DNA from: Bacteroidales bacterium
GTDB taxonomy: Bacteria; Bacteroidota; Bacteroidia; Bacteroidales; F082
Length of the DNA stretch: 64,000 bases
NCBI GenBank assembly: GCA_016936355.1
Contig: JAFGYB010000066.1
Coordinates: 1 to 64,000 of the forward strand
Direction: 5' to 3'
Shown: positions 52,030 through 61,900 of the stretch, piece by piece
Layout of the letters: each line of letters starts with the position of its first letter
How positions within the stretch are numbered: position 1 is the first letter of the stretch
Translations under genes and position numbers: made by a program
The notes under the pieces: model-generated
What the model saw: only the letters and a program-made list of their open reading frames with translations
What the model was told of the DNA's origin: nothing
Databases searched by the model: none

Positions 52030-53166
52030 TTAGAATTTTACCTGAACCTGAATGAGCAAAGCATCATTTTTGTATTCGTGAATGATGTTGTTCGTTTTTC
52101 TTTCGGCATTATAGAGGTAGTTCACCTGAATGCGGGTCCAGTCATTGATAAAATAATTGAGACCTAAAGTGGTCGTGTTTTCGGGATAGCTTTGAAGTAC
52201 ACCCTGATATTCGTAGGTGGTTCCGTCCGGATTGTACGTCTCATATTTAACAACAGCCTGCAGGTTCCAGGGGGTACTGTATTGGGCCAGTGCCCAGAAA
52301 CCATTCTTTTTGTATTCGGCCAGTTGGTATGCCGCATTAGTGCCTGTGATGACTTCAGCAGCCTTTCCGCCGCAGCCGCCATCACTTGCAATGGTTCCTT
52401 TATCCGTACCAAAAAGGTATTCTCCCTGCACGAGCAGATTGCCTTTTTCCACAGTTAAGTCCATTCCGTACCGGTTAAAGCCGTCCTGTTCTCCGGTCGT
52501 TTGTTTCAACCCTACTTTCCCGCCTTTGTAGCTGGCACCAATTTTTAACCATTTGACCGGGGCAAAGCGAATATTGGCTGCCAGGGTTTTGTTTTGGTTG
52601 TCGTCAAGAGCATTGATACCGGTTCCGTTCAATAGAGCCAGTCGGTAAGTGATCTGATCCTTTTTCCCGAGCGAGCCCAACACCATCAGTCCCATTTCCC
52701 TGAATGGACTGGCCATTTGGTTCACAACAGTGGACCGGTTAATGGTGTGGAGCGCAAAACAGGGCGTATTCAGTTCAAGACTGTAAGGTGATTTAAACTG
52801 ACCGATGGAAAAACGGAGGTATTTACCAAAAGGTGAATAGGTTATGTACGCATCCAGTAACTGGGGGCCGCCTGCCACAGGGCTTAGCTCTGCCATCACA
52901 TAATAGCTGATGTTATATGGGATACTTCCCATGATGCCAATGCGGGCCCTTTTAAACATAAACGTTGAGTTTTTAACAGGGTTTCCGGAAGCATCGTTCC
53001 CGAAGAAATAATAGTTAAACTGGGGCTGAATATACCCCATGATTTTATTTCCATCCGTTGGAGTCTCAGTTTCGCAGCCCTGAGCCTGAATATTTTCAGC
53101 TGCAATAAATGAGAACATAAGCAAAAGCGCAGCAAAAAGATGGGTGGTTTTTTTCAACTTATTCAT
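52030..53166 (-). CDS. OprO/OprP-type outer-membrane porin
   Basis: 378 aa. Signal peptide (cleavage near IQAQG), then beta-barrel sequence with alternating aromatic strands: MGYIQPQFNYYFFG at the start, LRFSIGQFKSPYSLELNTP, and a C-terminal strand ending in Phe (LLIQVQVKF). The first strands resemble phosphate-selective porins O and P. A cysteine pair in DGGCGGKA is unusual for a barrel loop; one more Cys is near the mature N-terminus and one near NTPCFALH. It lies between two rhodanese genes in one operon, so the imported anion may be a sulfur compound; that is inference. Confidence 0.88.
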   Translation of the reverse strand: MNKLKKTTHLFAALLLMFSFIAAENIQAQGCETETPTDGNKIMGYIQPQFNYYFFGNDASGNPVKNSTFMFKRARIGIMGSIPYNISYYVMAELSPVAGGPQLLDAYITYSPFGKYLRFSIGQFKSPYSLELNTPCFALHTINRSTVVNQMASPFREMGLMVLGSLGKKDQITYRLALLNGTGINALDDNQNKTLAANIRFAPVKWLKIGASYKGGKVGLKQTTGEQDGFNRYGMDLTVEKGNLLVQGEYLFGTDKGTIASDGGCGGKAAEVITGTNAAYQLAEYKKNGFWALAQYSTPWNLQAVVKYETYNPDGTTYEYQGVLQSYPENTTTLGLNYFINDWTRIQVNYLYNAERKTNNIIHEYKNDALLIQVQVKF

Positions 53167-53197
53167 TAGAGTATCTTTTTTGGGTTACGGGTTGATT

Positions 53198-54169
53198 TTA
53201 CTGGACATAGGTATAATTGTAAGCACCGTGCCAAGTGGGTTTTCCGGCAGTCTTCAATGCGTTGTATCGCAAGGAGTTTACTCCAAATTTGATGCTTTTT
53301 ACATTGTATCCCAATACGTTGAGCCAGGCGGTAACCATGGAGGAGGTCATCCCTGTGTAGCAATACACCAGGTTGGTGGTGGCAGGGTTAATACCGGCGA
53401 GTTGTCCGCCTGAAATGGAAATGGTTCCGTATTGGTAGGCACCGGCAAAGTGTCCGATAGAGGTATATGTAGCAGCATCCCAAAAATTATAAATAGCATA
53501 ACCGGTCGGATTGCTTAAGACATCTGAAGAGGCAATGCCCTGGAAGCCGTTGTGAAGCATTTGATTCACACGGTCGGCTAAAATACCGGCTCCATCAGTG
53601 GCAGTTGAAGTCCAGTTTGGTTCATCAAAACTGGAGGGGGTGGGTGAGGCTGTGAAAACCCAGTTGCTGTTGTTATCAGCGGCATTTCCTACGCTGTTAG
53701 CCCAGGATCCCTGAAAGGAAGCGTTCCATTCAGCAAAACCAAACTTCAAGACCTGTGCATTTGAAAATCCAGAAAGACGCAGAGCCATCACGGCGTGTGC
53801 AGCGGTTTGCCCGGTGTAACAAACCACCAGAATGGGTTTGTCGGTATAGGATTTAGCTGTATTAACCACATCAGCCAGCGTGACATTAACAGCATTTTTA
53901 ATGTGACCGTTGGCGAAATCACTCGCCGAACGCAGATCAAAAACATAATAGTTGGGAATACTGAAATCTGTCGAATCAACGATGGAAGAGGCATCAATAA
54001 CCCAGCCCGACAAAAGGTTCGGGAGATCCAGGTTGTTGGCCACCATATAAGTGGTAAGCGTTTTGTAAGCACTTTGCGAAGGATCGGGGGTCGTATTGTC
54101 TTTGCATCCGGTGAGGACAAAGAGTTGTAACGAACCAAACAACATGAAGTAGTAAAAAATCTTTTTCAT
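53198..54169 (-). CDS. Lipoprotein with two catalytic-type rhodanese domains
   Basis: 323 aa. Lipoprotein signal with lipobox VLTGC (Cys22). Domain 1 (about 50-150) has active-loop CYTGQTA with Cys117; domain 2 (about 190-310) has CYTGMTS with Cys270. Both domains keep the Cys, unlike classical two-domain rhodaneses in which only one does. The loop lacks the usual Arg. The typical entry motif VFDLRSASDFANGHIKNAVNV is present in domain 1. First gene of the operon, transcribed away from a Crp/Fnr regulator. It probably faces the periplasm or surface and handles two persulfides per molecule. Confidence 0.9.
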   Translation of the reverse strand: MKKIFYYFMLFGSLQLFVLTGCKDNTTPDPSQSAYKTLTTYMVANNLDLPNLLSGWVIDASSIVDSTDFSIPNYYVFDLRSASDFANGHIKNAVNVTLADVVNTAKSYTDKPILVVCYTGQTAAHAVMALRLSGFSNAQVLKFGFAEWNASFQGSWANSVGNAADNNSNWVFTASPTPSSFDEPNWTSTATDGAGILADRVNQMLHNGFQGIASSDVLSNPTGYAIYNFWDAATYTSIGHFAGAYQYGTISISGGQLAGINPATTNLVYCYTGMTSSMVTAWLNVLGYNVKSIKFGVNSLRYNALKTAGKPTWHGAYNYTYVQ

Positions 54170-54215
54170 TTTTCTGTTTTTATTATGTGAAACAATTTGT
54201 TTGTTAATCGATTCA

Positions 54216-54223
54216 CAAAACTA
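54216..54223 (-). promoter_or_regulatory. -7 element of rhodanese/porin operon
   Basis: TAGTTTTG on the minus strand, exact match, 46 nt from the start codon. The AAACAATTTGTTT palindrome (54190-54202) and TGTGAA/TTCACA arms (54186-54191, 54212-54217) lie in the predicted leader. Confidence 0.55.
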
Positions 54224-54330
54224 TAATCTGCTGTATTATGGAGCCAGAAAAGAGGCGGGTAATATTCCTGATCGAAACCTGTAATTTTACATGTTTATAT
54301 GAATATTTTTGCATGTTATGCTATTTTTCA

Positions 54331-54338
54331 TAATTTTG
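54331..54338 (+). promoter_or_regulatory. -7 element of Crp/Fnr gene
   Basis: TAATTTTG, exact match, 14 nt before the ATG at 54353. It excludes the longer frame starting at 54299. Confidence 0.65.
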
Positions 54339-54352
54339 TGAAAAAAAGAACA

Positions 54353-55051
54353 ATGAAGAAAACCCCTGCATTTGTAAGTAATTGTATGATCGAAATCGAG
54401 CACGACAGATGCTTCGATATATTGACTCCCGACGAACGCTCGTATTTATTTGACAACAGTATAGAGATGGTCTATGGGCCTGATGAGATGGTTATTAAAC
54501 AAGGTACATTTGCTTCCCATATTTTATTCCTTCAGAAAGGGCTGGTGAAGGTATTTATGGGAGATAACAACAAGGATTTAATCCTGAAAATTATCCCGGA
54601 GAATCATTTTGTGGGCTTGTCCTCATTTTATGGTGAAAATCATAAATTCATTTATTCAGTGTCGGCCTATGTTGAGTCAAAATTTCTTTTAATTGAAGAA
54701 AGTGCTTTTCGTGAACTATTGAAAAGAAACCCTCAGTTTGCTTTTAAAATTCTGAATATTCAAAATGAAAATACGGCTCAGGTTTACAGCCGGTTTTATT
54801 GCCTCACCCGAAAACAATCGTCCGGACTGGTGGCTGATTTGCTTTTGTGTTTGTCCAAAAGGGTGTTTAAGTCTGATAAATTCCATCTACCCATTACCCG
54901 TACTGATTTTGCCGATTTAACAGGTCTTTCTGTGGAAAGTATTATGCGCATTCTGAAAGAATTCAAACGGGATGGGCTGATAGCCGTTCGGGGAAAAAAT
55001 ATGGAAATACTCAAAACGGATACCCTGGAATTGATCAGCCAGTTTGGGTAG
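54353..55051 (+). CDS. Crp/Fnr-family transcriptional regulator
   Basis: 232 aa. Cyclic-nucleotide-type sensor barrel (about 20-140: MVIKQGTFASHILFLQKGLVKVFMGD) and a C-terminal winged HTH (about 155-225: ITRTDFADLTGLSVESIMRILKEFKRDGL). Two Cys near the N-terminus (SNCMIEIEHDRC) and one later are too few and wrongly spaced for the Fnr [4Fe-4S] ligand set, so the signal is unknown. It is divergent from the rhodanese/porin operon with a 183-bp shared control region, making that operon the most likely target. trxB follows on the same strand. Confidence 0.93.
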   Translation: MKKTPAFVSNCMIEIEHDRCFDILTPDERSYLFDNSIEMVYGPDEMVIKQGTFASHILFLQKGLVKVFMGDNNKDLILKIIPENHFVGLSSFYGENHKFIYSVSAYVESKFLLIEESAFRELLKRNPQFAFKILNIQNENTAQVYSRFYCLTRKQSSGLVADLLLCLSKRVFKSDKFHLPITRTDFADLTGLSVESIMRILKEFKRDGLIAVRGKNMEILKTDTLELISQFG

Positions 55052-55147
55052 GACTTTTTTGTCACTTTTGCGGTTCCGGACGCCAAAAAGTCTTTGGCAT
55101 TCATTTTGATATACCGGTATCATAGCATGATAATTTATAAATAAACT

Positions 55148-56086
55148 ATGGATATGGAAAAGACAAAATGTTTGATCATTGGCTCAGGACCTGCAGGATA
55201 TACTGCCGCGATTTATGCCGCCCGTGCCGACCTGAAACCTGTTGTTTATCAAGGTATGGAACCCGGTGGACAGCTGACCACAACTACCGAAGTAGATAAT
55301 TTTCCCGGTTATCCCGAAGGTATTGACGGACCCAAAATGATGGAAGATCTTCAAAAACAGGCCGAACGGTTTGGATCTGACATTCGGTGGGGAATGATCA
55401 CCGAACTGGATACTTCTGAACGTCCCTTTAAAGCAAAAGTGGATGACGGAACTGAATTATTGGCAGAAACTGTCATCATTGCCACTGGTGCCACCGCCAA
55501 GTACCTGGGGCTGGAATCGGAGGAAAAATTTAAAGGTGGCGGGGTGTCGGCCTGTGCTACCTGTGACGGATTTTTCTATAAAGGTAAAGATGTTGCTGTT
55601 GTAGGTGGTGGAGATACGGCCGCCGAAGAAGCTACTTATCTGGCCAACTTGTGTAATAAAGTGTATCTGATCCACCGCCGGGATGAGCTGCGTGCCTCTA
55701 AGGCTATGCAACACAAAGTGCTCAATACTCCCAATATTGAAATGTTGTGGGACAGTGAAGTGAAAGAAATTGTCGGAACTGAGAGCGGTTTTGTTAAAGC
55801 GTTGAATGGTGCAGTTGTGGTCAACAACAAAACCGGGGAAGAAAGAAAGATCGATATTGAAGGATTCTTCGTAGCCATCGGACACAAGCCCAACACCGAC
55901 ATATTTGTAGGAAAACTCGAAATGGATGAAACGGGTTATTTAAAAACCAAAGCCGATTCCACTGCCACCAATGTGGAGGGTATTTTTGCCGCCGGTGATG
56001 TTCAGGACAAACATTTCCGTCAAGCCATTACCGCAGCCGGAACCGGGTGTATGGCAGCTATTGAAGCTGAACGCTTTTTGTCATAG
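55148..56086 (+). CDS. trxB: Thioredoxin-disulfide reductase
   Basis: 312 aa FAD/NADPH enzyme that reduces thioredoxin. FAD-binding IIGSGPAGYTAAIYAAR, redox-active CATC in SACATCDGFFYKGK, NADPH-binding VVGGGDTAAEEATYLA and the C-terminal FAD motif GIFAAGDVQDKHFRQAITAAGTG. Cytosolic. It ends in a perfect bidirectional terminator. Placement after the Crp/Fnr gene, 96 bp apart, may be chance or part of the sulfur/redox theme. Confidence 0.97.
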   Translation: MDMEKTKCLIIGSGPAGYTAAIYAARADLKPVVYQGMEPGGQLTTTTEVDNFPGYPEGIDGPKMMEDLQKQAERFGSDIRWGMITELDTSERPFKAKVDDGTELLAETVIIATGATAKYLGLESEEKFKGGGVSACATCDGFFYKGKDVAVVGGGDTAAEEATYLANLCNKVYLIHRRDELRASKAMQHKVLNTPNIEMLWDSEVKEIVGTESGFVKALNGAVVVNNKTGEERKIDIEGFFVAIGHKPNTDIFVGKLEMDETGYLKTKADSTATNVEGIFAAGDVQDKHFRQAITAAGTGCMAAIEAERFLS

Positions 56087-56111
56087 GAAGATTCTGTTTT
56101 TCATACGTTCT

Positions 56112-56145
56112 AAAAAGGCTGTATCAATTTTGATACAGCCTTTTT
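56112..56145. terminator. Perfect bidirectional terminator between trxB and Nramp gene
   Basis: A 15-bp perfect stem (AAAAAGGCTGTATCA with TGATACAGCCTTTTT) and a 4-nt loop, with A-runs and T-runs on both sides, so it can stop both convergent transcripts. It ends 3 nt before the Nramp stop codon. Confidence 0.92.
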
Positions 56146-56148
56146 TAT

Positions 56149-58032
56149 TTAGTTATTTCGTACAATTAATACCGGAATCTTCACTTTATGCCGAACTGAT
56201 TCAATGGTGGTGCCGAACAGGAAATCTCTGAACCATCCGTGACCGTGCGCTCCCATAACCAAAAGCTGCGCTTCGTATTCGGAGGAAATGGACGGGATGA
56301 GGGTTTTGGGGGTACCGTACCCAATCCGGGTTTCAATTTGGTACCCTTTTTCCTTCAATTCCTTTGTATATTCCTGTAAACGCCGCTCATCACTGCTTGT
56401 TTCCAAATCGTCGGTTTCATCTCCAAAAACAAGAGCTGCGGCACTTTCAACAATGTGCAGAAACAGATATTCGGCCTTCGTACCAGCTGTAGTAAGTGCA
56501 TGCTGTATCACACCAGTATCTGCTTTGGAGAAGTCAAGGGCAACCACCACCCGGTTGTAGAGTGGTTTGTTCAGCTCAGGTTTTACGGGCATGGTCTTGT
56601 GAATAAATGCCATTTCCTTTTCTTTGGCTTGTTTGATCAACGGAAGAATGGTGAGGTAAAGTAAAATCAGCAGGAGAAAAACTACCGCAGGTATAACAAC
56701 AAGATAAATGATCCAGGGATTCGCCGCAGTCGTTAGCCAGGATTGAATTTGCTCAACGACGAGTTGAAGGTTTAATGCTACTATGATTCCGGCAACCAGC
56801 CAGGAAAGGATTTTTACCGGTAGCTTAATGGCAAACTGCCCCATAGATTTTTTTTCGCTTACAAAATGAATCAGTGGAATGGTTGCAAAGCCAAGTTGTA
56901 AGCTCAGTACAACCTGACTTAGGACGAGTAGTTTTCCGGTATAGGATTCGCCGTAATATACAAGCACAAAAACGGCAGGGATGATGGCCAGCGACCGGGT
57001 AATCATCCTGCGGGCCCAGGGTTGAATACGGAAATTGATAAAGCCTTCCATTACGATTTGTCCGGCCAGTGTTCCCGTTAAGGTGGAGCTTTGTCCGGCT
57101 GCAATCAGTGCCACAGCAAACAGTATGGCTGCCCAATGAGTTCCCAGCATGGGTTCCAGAAATTTATAAGCATCCTGAATTTCAGAAACATTAAACATGC
57201 CGGCTTTGTAAAAGGTGGCTGCCGCCAGAATCAGGATCCCGGCATTGACAAAGAAAGCCATATTCAGAGCAAAAGCCGAATCGAAAAAATTAAACCGGAG
57301 TGCTTCACCCACTTTGGAACGGGTACGCATGAACTTCCGGGTTTGAACCAGTGAGGAATGTAAATAAAGGTTGTGCGGCATCACGGTGGCTCCTATGATC
57401 CCGATGGCGATATACAAGGCGGTGCTGTTCGGAATGGAAGGAATAAAACCTTTGGCGATTTCGCTAACTATAGGTTTGGCAAAAAACATTTCCACAAAAA
57501 AGGCCATCCCAATCACGCCGACCAGTGAAAGAATGAATGCTTCCATCTTACGCATGCCTTTGTTCATGAGGAACATCAAAATGAGTGTGTCTGAAAAAGT
57601 GATCAAAACACCCCATATCAATGGAATTTTAAACAGCAGTTGCAGCCCGATGGCCATACCGACTACTTCAGCCAGGTCAGTGGCAATGATGGCAACTTCA
57701 GCCAAAAGATACAGGATGTAATTCACCGGTTTGGAATAGGTTTCACGACAGGCTTGTGCCAGATCGCGGCCCCGGACTATACCCAGACGTACACTTAAGC
57801 TCTGCAGCAGTAATGCAATGATGTTTGACATGAGCAATACCCAAATCAGCTGGTATCCAAACTGACTTCCACCGGCAATATCAGTGGCCCAGTTTCCCGG
57901 ATCCATATACCCTACACTGATGAGGTATGCCGGCCCCATAAAAGCCAGCAGTTTTCTGAAATTTCCTTTTTTACTGGAGGTGTCTATGGAAGCATGGACT
58001 TCTTCCAGCGATTTTGCGTTTTTATGCTCCAT
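56149..58032 (-). CDS. mntH: Nramp metal-ion transporter fused to a UspA domain (MntH-like)
   Basis: 627 aa. Residues about 25-460 are an Nramp proton-coupled Mn2+/Fe2+ importer: the TM1 metal site YMDPGNWATDI and TM6 GATVMPHNLYLHSSLV. The C-terminal ~140 residues are a universal stress protein domain (VVVALDFSKADTGVIQHAL, then the ATP-binding GAHGHGWFRDFLFGTTIESV). Classical MntH is about 410 aa, so the Usp domain is an added, probably cytoplasmic, nucleotide-sensing module. Overlaps the mntR-type gene upstream by 11 bp, which indicates manganese-repressed co-expression. Confidence 0.94.
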   Translation of the reverse strand: MEHKNAKSLEEVHASIDTSSKKGNFRKLLAFMGPAYLISVGYMDPGNWATDIAGGSQFGYQLIWVLLMSNIIALLLQSLSVRLGIVRGRDLAQACRETYSKPVNYILYLLAEVAIIATDLAEVVGMAIGLQLLFKIPLIWGVLITFSDTLILMFLMNKGMRKMEAFILSLVGVIGMAFFVEMFFAKPIVSEIAKGFIPSIPNSTALYIAIGIIGATVMPHNLYLHSSLVQTRKFMRTRSKVGEALRFNFFDSAFALNMAFFVNAGILILAAATFYKAGMFNVSEIQDAYKFLEPMLGTHWAAILFAVALIAAGQSSTLTGTLAGQIVMEGFINFRIQPWARRMITRSLAIIPAVFVLVYYGESYTGKLLVLSQVVLSLQLGFATIPLIHFVSEKKSMGQFAIKLPVKILSWLVAGIIVALNLQLVVEQIQSWLTTAANPWIIYLVVIPAVVFLLLILLYLTILPLIKQAKEKEMAFIHKTMPVKPELNKPLYNRVVVALDFSKADTGVIQHALTTAGTKAEYLFLHIVESAAALVFGDETDDLETSSDERRLQEYTKELKEKGYQIETRIGYGTPKTLIPSISSEYEAQLLVMGAHGHGWFRDFLFGTTIESVRHKVKIPVLIVRNN

Positions 58033-58681
58033 GTTTTCTGACTTTTAGATTGAAGGTGGTTTCCTGAGATAAAAAATAGGTCTGACGTTCCATTTCTATT
58101 TCGACAGAACGGTCGTACGATTCAATATTTTTCAGTTTGAAAACACTTCCGATTTGTAAGTTGATCTTATTCAGGTAGATAAGAAATTCATTATCGGGTT
58201 GGATTACGGCATCCAAAACATATTCGTATCCCGGCTCAACTTCCGAAAGTTTCTGACTTTTAATTTCCCAGATGCGGCCTTTTTCCAGCGGAATAGGTTC
58301 TCCGTGGGGATCAAAAGCCGGATGGCCCAGAAAATGATCCAGTCGCTCGATCAATTCGTCGGAATGGATGTGTTCCAGCTTTTCGGCTATGTCGTGCACC
58401 GATTCCCAGCCAAACCCCAGACTTTTTACCAGAAACGTTTCCCAAAGACGGTGTTGCCGGATCAGCTTTAAAGCAAATTTTTTACCGTTTTCTTTGAGTG
58501 AAACCCCCTGGTATTTTTGATAATGAATTAATCCTTTCTTTTCCAGCCTTTTCAGCATGTCCGTTACGGAAGAGGCCTTAGTGCTGAGCTTTGCAGCAAT
58601 ATCATTGGTCAGAATGTTACCCTTTTTATCTGCTTCTAACTGATATATAGCTTTTATATAATCTTCCTCTGCTAAGGTCAT
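58022..58681 (-). CDS. mntR: DtxR/MntR-family metal-dependent repressor
   Basis: 219 aa. N-terminal winged HTH (LAEEDYIKAIYQLE, DIAAKLSTKASSVTDMLKRLEKKGLIHY), dimerisation/metal domain with RQHRLWETFLVKSLGFGWESVHDIAEKLEHIHSDELIERLDHFLGHP (His/Glu metal ligands), and a C-terminal SH3/FeoA-like domain (about 150-215). It senses Mn2+ or Fe2+ and represses. Transcribed first in an operon with the Nramp-Usp gene. Two adjacent inverted repeats just upstream are the expected operator, implying autoregulation. Confidence 0.93.
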   Translation of the reverse strand: MTLAEEDYIKAIYQLEADKKGNILTNDIAAKLSTKASSVTDMLKRLEKKGLIHYQKYQGVSLKENGKKFALKLIRQHRLWETFLVKSLGFGWESVHDIAEKLEHIHSDELIERLDHFLGHPAFDPHGEPIPLEKGRIWEIKSQKLSEVEPGYEYVLDAVIQPDNEFLIYLNKINLQIGSVFKLKNIESYDRSVEIEMERQTYFLSQETTFNLKVRKHGA

Positions 58682-58690
58682 TTTGAAAAA

Positions 58691-58728
58691 TTTATGTAAA
58701 TGTAAACATAAATTTAGATGGATCTAAA
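58691..58728 (-). promoter_or_regulatory. Two adjacent inverted repeats, candidate MntR/DtxR operator
   Basis: TTTAGAT-GG-ATCTAAA (58713-58728) has perfect 7-bp arms and the TTAG...CTAA pattern of DtxR-type boxes. Beside it TTTATGT...ACATAAA (58691-58712) has 7-bp arms and covers a -7-like TATGTTTA (forward 58703-58710). They begin 10 bp from the repressor start codon. Confidence 0.6.
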
Positions 58729-58916
58729 AATATATTTTAATAATAGTTAAATTTACAAAATAGGATTTCTCCAAAATAATTGGAGGCCTTGTTTTACGGA
58801 CACATGTGATTTGTCTGGTTTTGAAAGGTTTATTTCACGAGTTTCATCTTGTGAATTTTGTTCATTATTTATGAAAAAATTAATAGAAATCAGTCAGCTA
58901 TGACCAACTCATTTTA

Positions 58917-58924
58917 TATATTTG
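58917..58924 (+). promoter_or_regulatory. -7 element of purL
   Basis: TATATTTG, exact match, 27 nt before the ATG at 58952. Confidence 0.7.
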
Positions 58925-58951
58925 TGCCCAAAGCCTTTAATAGCAACTGCC

Positions 58952-61900
58952 ATGATTTATTTTTACTCAAACGATCAACAGGATTATTTTCTGGTTCATA
59001 CGGTTCAGCAACTACCGCAAAGTGATCACCGTAAATTATCATGGCTTTTTGGAGATGTGCGCTTATGCATGGCCGATGAGGTAGAGGGCTGGTTTATAGG
59101 GCCGCGCCAGGAAATGATTACTCCCTGGAGTACCAATGCTGTGGAGATCACACAAAATATGGGAGTGAAGGGGATTGATCGTATCGAAGCCTTTGAACGG
59201 ACTGAAAAATCCAAAGCTGATTTTGATCCTATGTTGCAGCAATTGTATCATAATCTGGATCAGGAAACATTTAAAGTAAGGCGGATGGTGGACCCCATCC
59301 GTCAAGTGGACGATATAAAATCCTATAACGAGAAAGAAAGTCTGGCGCTGAGTGATGATGAAGTGGAATACCTGGAGCAGGTTAGTAAAAGCATTGGCAG
59401 AAAGCTGACGGATTCGGAAGTATACGGCTTTGCACAGATCAATTCGGAACATTGCCGACATAAAATATTTAACGGAAGTTTTGTACTGGATGGCAAAGAA
59501 ATGTCCGACAGTTTGTTTGCACTGATCAAAAAAACTTCCAAAGCCCATCCCGATTATCTGGTATCTGCCTACAAGGACAATGTGGCTTTTATTGTGGGGC
59601 CAGTTGTGGAGCAATTTGCACCGAAATCAGGCGATAAAGCTTCCTTTTTTGAAGTGAAACCGGTGGAATCGGTCTTGTCGCTGAAAGCAGAAACACATAA
59701 TTTTCCTACTACTGTCGAGCCTTTCAACGGAGCGGCAACCGGAAGTGGAGGAGAGATCAGGGATCGTATGGCTGGAGGAAAAGGGAGTATCCCATTGGCT
59801 GGTACGGCCGTTTATATGACTTCGTATCCCAGGCTGGACAGTTCCCGTGACTGGGAAAATAAAATTTCTGCCCGTAAGTGGTTGTACCATAATCCAGCCG
59901 AAATTTTGATTAAGGCTTCCAACGGAGCTTCTGACTTTGGCAATAAATTTGGACAGCCACTGATCAACGGGAGCCTTTATACTTTCGAACACGAAGAGAA
60001 CGGAGCGACTTATGCCTATGATAAGGTAATCATGATGGCGGGTGGCGTGGGGTATGGACTGAAGGCAGATGCTCAGAAAGACATTCCCGAAGAAGGTGAT
60101 TTGATTGTGGTGCTGGGTGGAGATAACTACAGAATTGGCATGGGGGGAGGTGCGGTGTCTTCGGTGGCAACCGGTCATTACAGTCAGGGGGCAGAACTTA
60201 ATGCCGTGCAGCGTTCCAATCCTGAAATGCAAAAGCGGGTGGCCAATGCTATTCGGGCTTTTGTGGAGTCGCCTGAAAATCCGGTGGTATCGATTCATGA
60301 TCACGGGGCCGGTGGCCACCTGAACAGTTTGTCAGAATTGGTTGAAGATGTGGGTGCCGTGATTGACATAAACAAGTTACCGCTTGGGGATCCTACGCTT
60401 TCCTTCAAAGAAATTTTGGGAAATGAGTCACAGGAGCGTATGGGGCTGGTTATAAAAAAGAAAAATGCTGCACAGGTTGAGCAGATTGCAGCCCGTGAGC
60501 GGGCTCCCTTTTATAAGGTGGGTGAGGTTCAGAAAGGGCATCATTTTCTGGTCCGTACTGACGACAATCAGTGTCCTGTGGATCTGAAAATGGAATACCT
60601 GTTTGGGAAACCACCCCAGACCGTATTGACTGACAATACGGAGGAAGTAACTTTTGCTGAACCTAAATACAGTCCTGCCAAATTGGAAGAATATCTGATG
60701 GGTGTCTTGAGGCTGGAAGCGGTTGCCTGTAAAGACTGGCTCACCAACAAAGTGGACCGGTCGGTGGGAGGAAAGGTTGCCTTGCAACAGAATACCGGTG
60801 TTTTGCATCTTCCTTTGAATAATCTGGGTGTTATGGCACTGGATTATCAGGGTGAAAAGGGAATTGCCACAGCTTTGGGTCATGCACCTGCGGCTACGTT
60901 GTCCGATCCGGCCAATGGTTCCCGACTGGCTATTGTAGAGTCACTCACCAATTTGGTTTGGGCACCCTTAACACACGGACTCAGTGGTGTGGCCCTCAGT
61001 GCTAACTGGATGTGGCCTGCTAAAAATCCCGGAGAAAACGCTCGCTTGTACAAAGCGGTTCAGGCGGTCAGCGACTTTGCTATTGATCTGGGGATAGCCA
61101 TTCCCACCGGAAAAGATTCGTTGTCCATGACTCAGAAATACGACGACGGTTCGTTGGTGTATGCTCCCGGAACAGTAATCATTACCGCTGTTTCCGGTGT
61201 GGATGATGTAAAAAAAGTGATTCGACCCAATATACAGTCGGTTTCCGGCACTTCATTGGTGTATATCCCGTTTACAGATTCAGGTTTTGAACTGGGTGGG
61301 AGTAGTTTTGCACAGATAAAAAACAAAGTTGGCAATAAAGCGCCGGAAATTTCCGATGCGGCAATTGTGAAAAAAGCCTTTGCAGCAGTACAATTGCTGT
61401 TGGAACACGGACAGATTCTCGCCGGGCATGATGTATCGTCCGGAGGGTTGATTACTACGCTGCTTGAAATGAATTTTCCGAATGTGGAATACGGTATGGA
61501 AGTGCACCTGGATGCACTGGCATCAGACGACATGGTTCGTTTGGCGTTCAGTGAAAAACCAGCTGTTGTACTTCAGGTCCGGAATGTGGAAGAAACGAAA
61601 GTACTTCTGGAAAAATCAGGAACTAAGTATGTTTTGTTGGGAGAAGTAATCGAAGATCGACAGTTGATTCTGCACCATCAGGATACAAAAAAGGTGCTGG
61701 ATGTGGTACATTTCCGCGATATCTGGTATGAAACTTCCTATTTGTTCGACCGCAGACAAACCGAAGGTGACAACGCGTACAGTCGGTATAAGAATTACAA
61801 AAAACAGGACCTTCAGTTTCATTTCGACCGTACTTTTACAGGTTTAAAATCGAGCTACGGCATTGAAAACAGAGACAACATTACACGTCCCAAAGCCGCT

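Noticed and set aside
54186-54217. CRP-like site TGTGAA...TTCACA in the rhodanese/Crp intergenic region
   Set aside because: Spacer is 20 bp instead of the 6 bp of CRP sites. It more likely is a leader hairpin or chance; not scored as an operator, though the nearby AAACAATTTGTTT deserves a motif search.
54299-54352. Longer N-terminus for the Crp/Fnr protein
   Set aside because: It would begin upstream of the exact promoter at 54331-54338.
55108-55126. Fnr-like box TTGAT...ATCAT before trxB
   Set aside because: Half-sites are 8 bp apart, not 4, and the right arm is imperfect.
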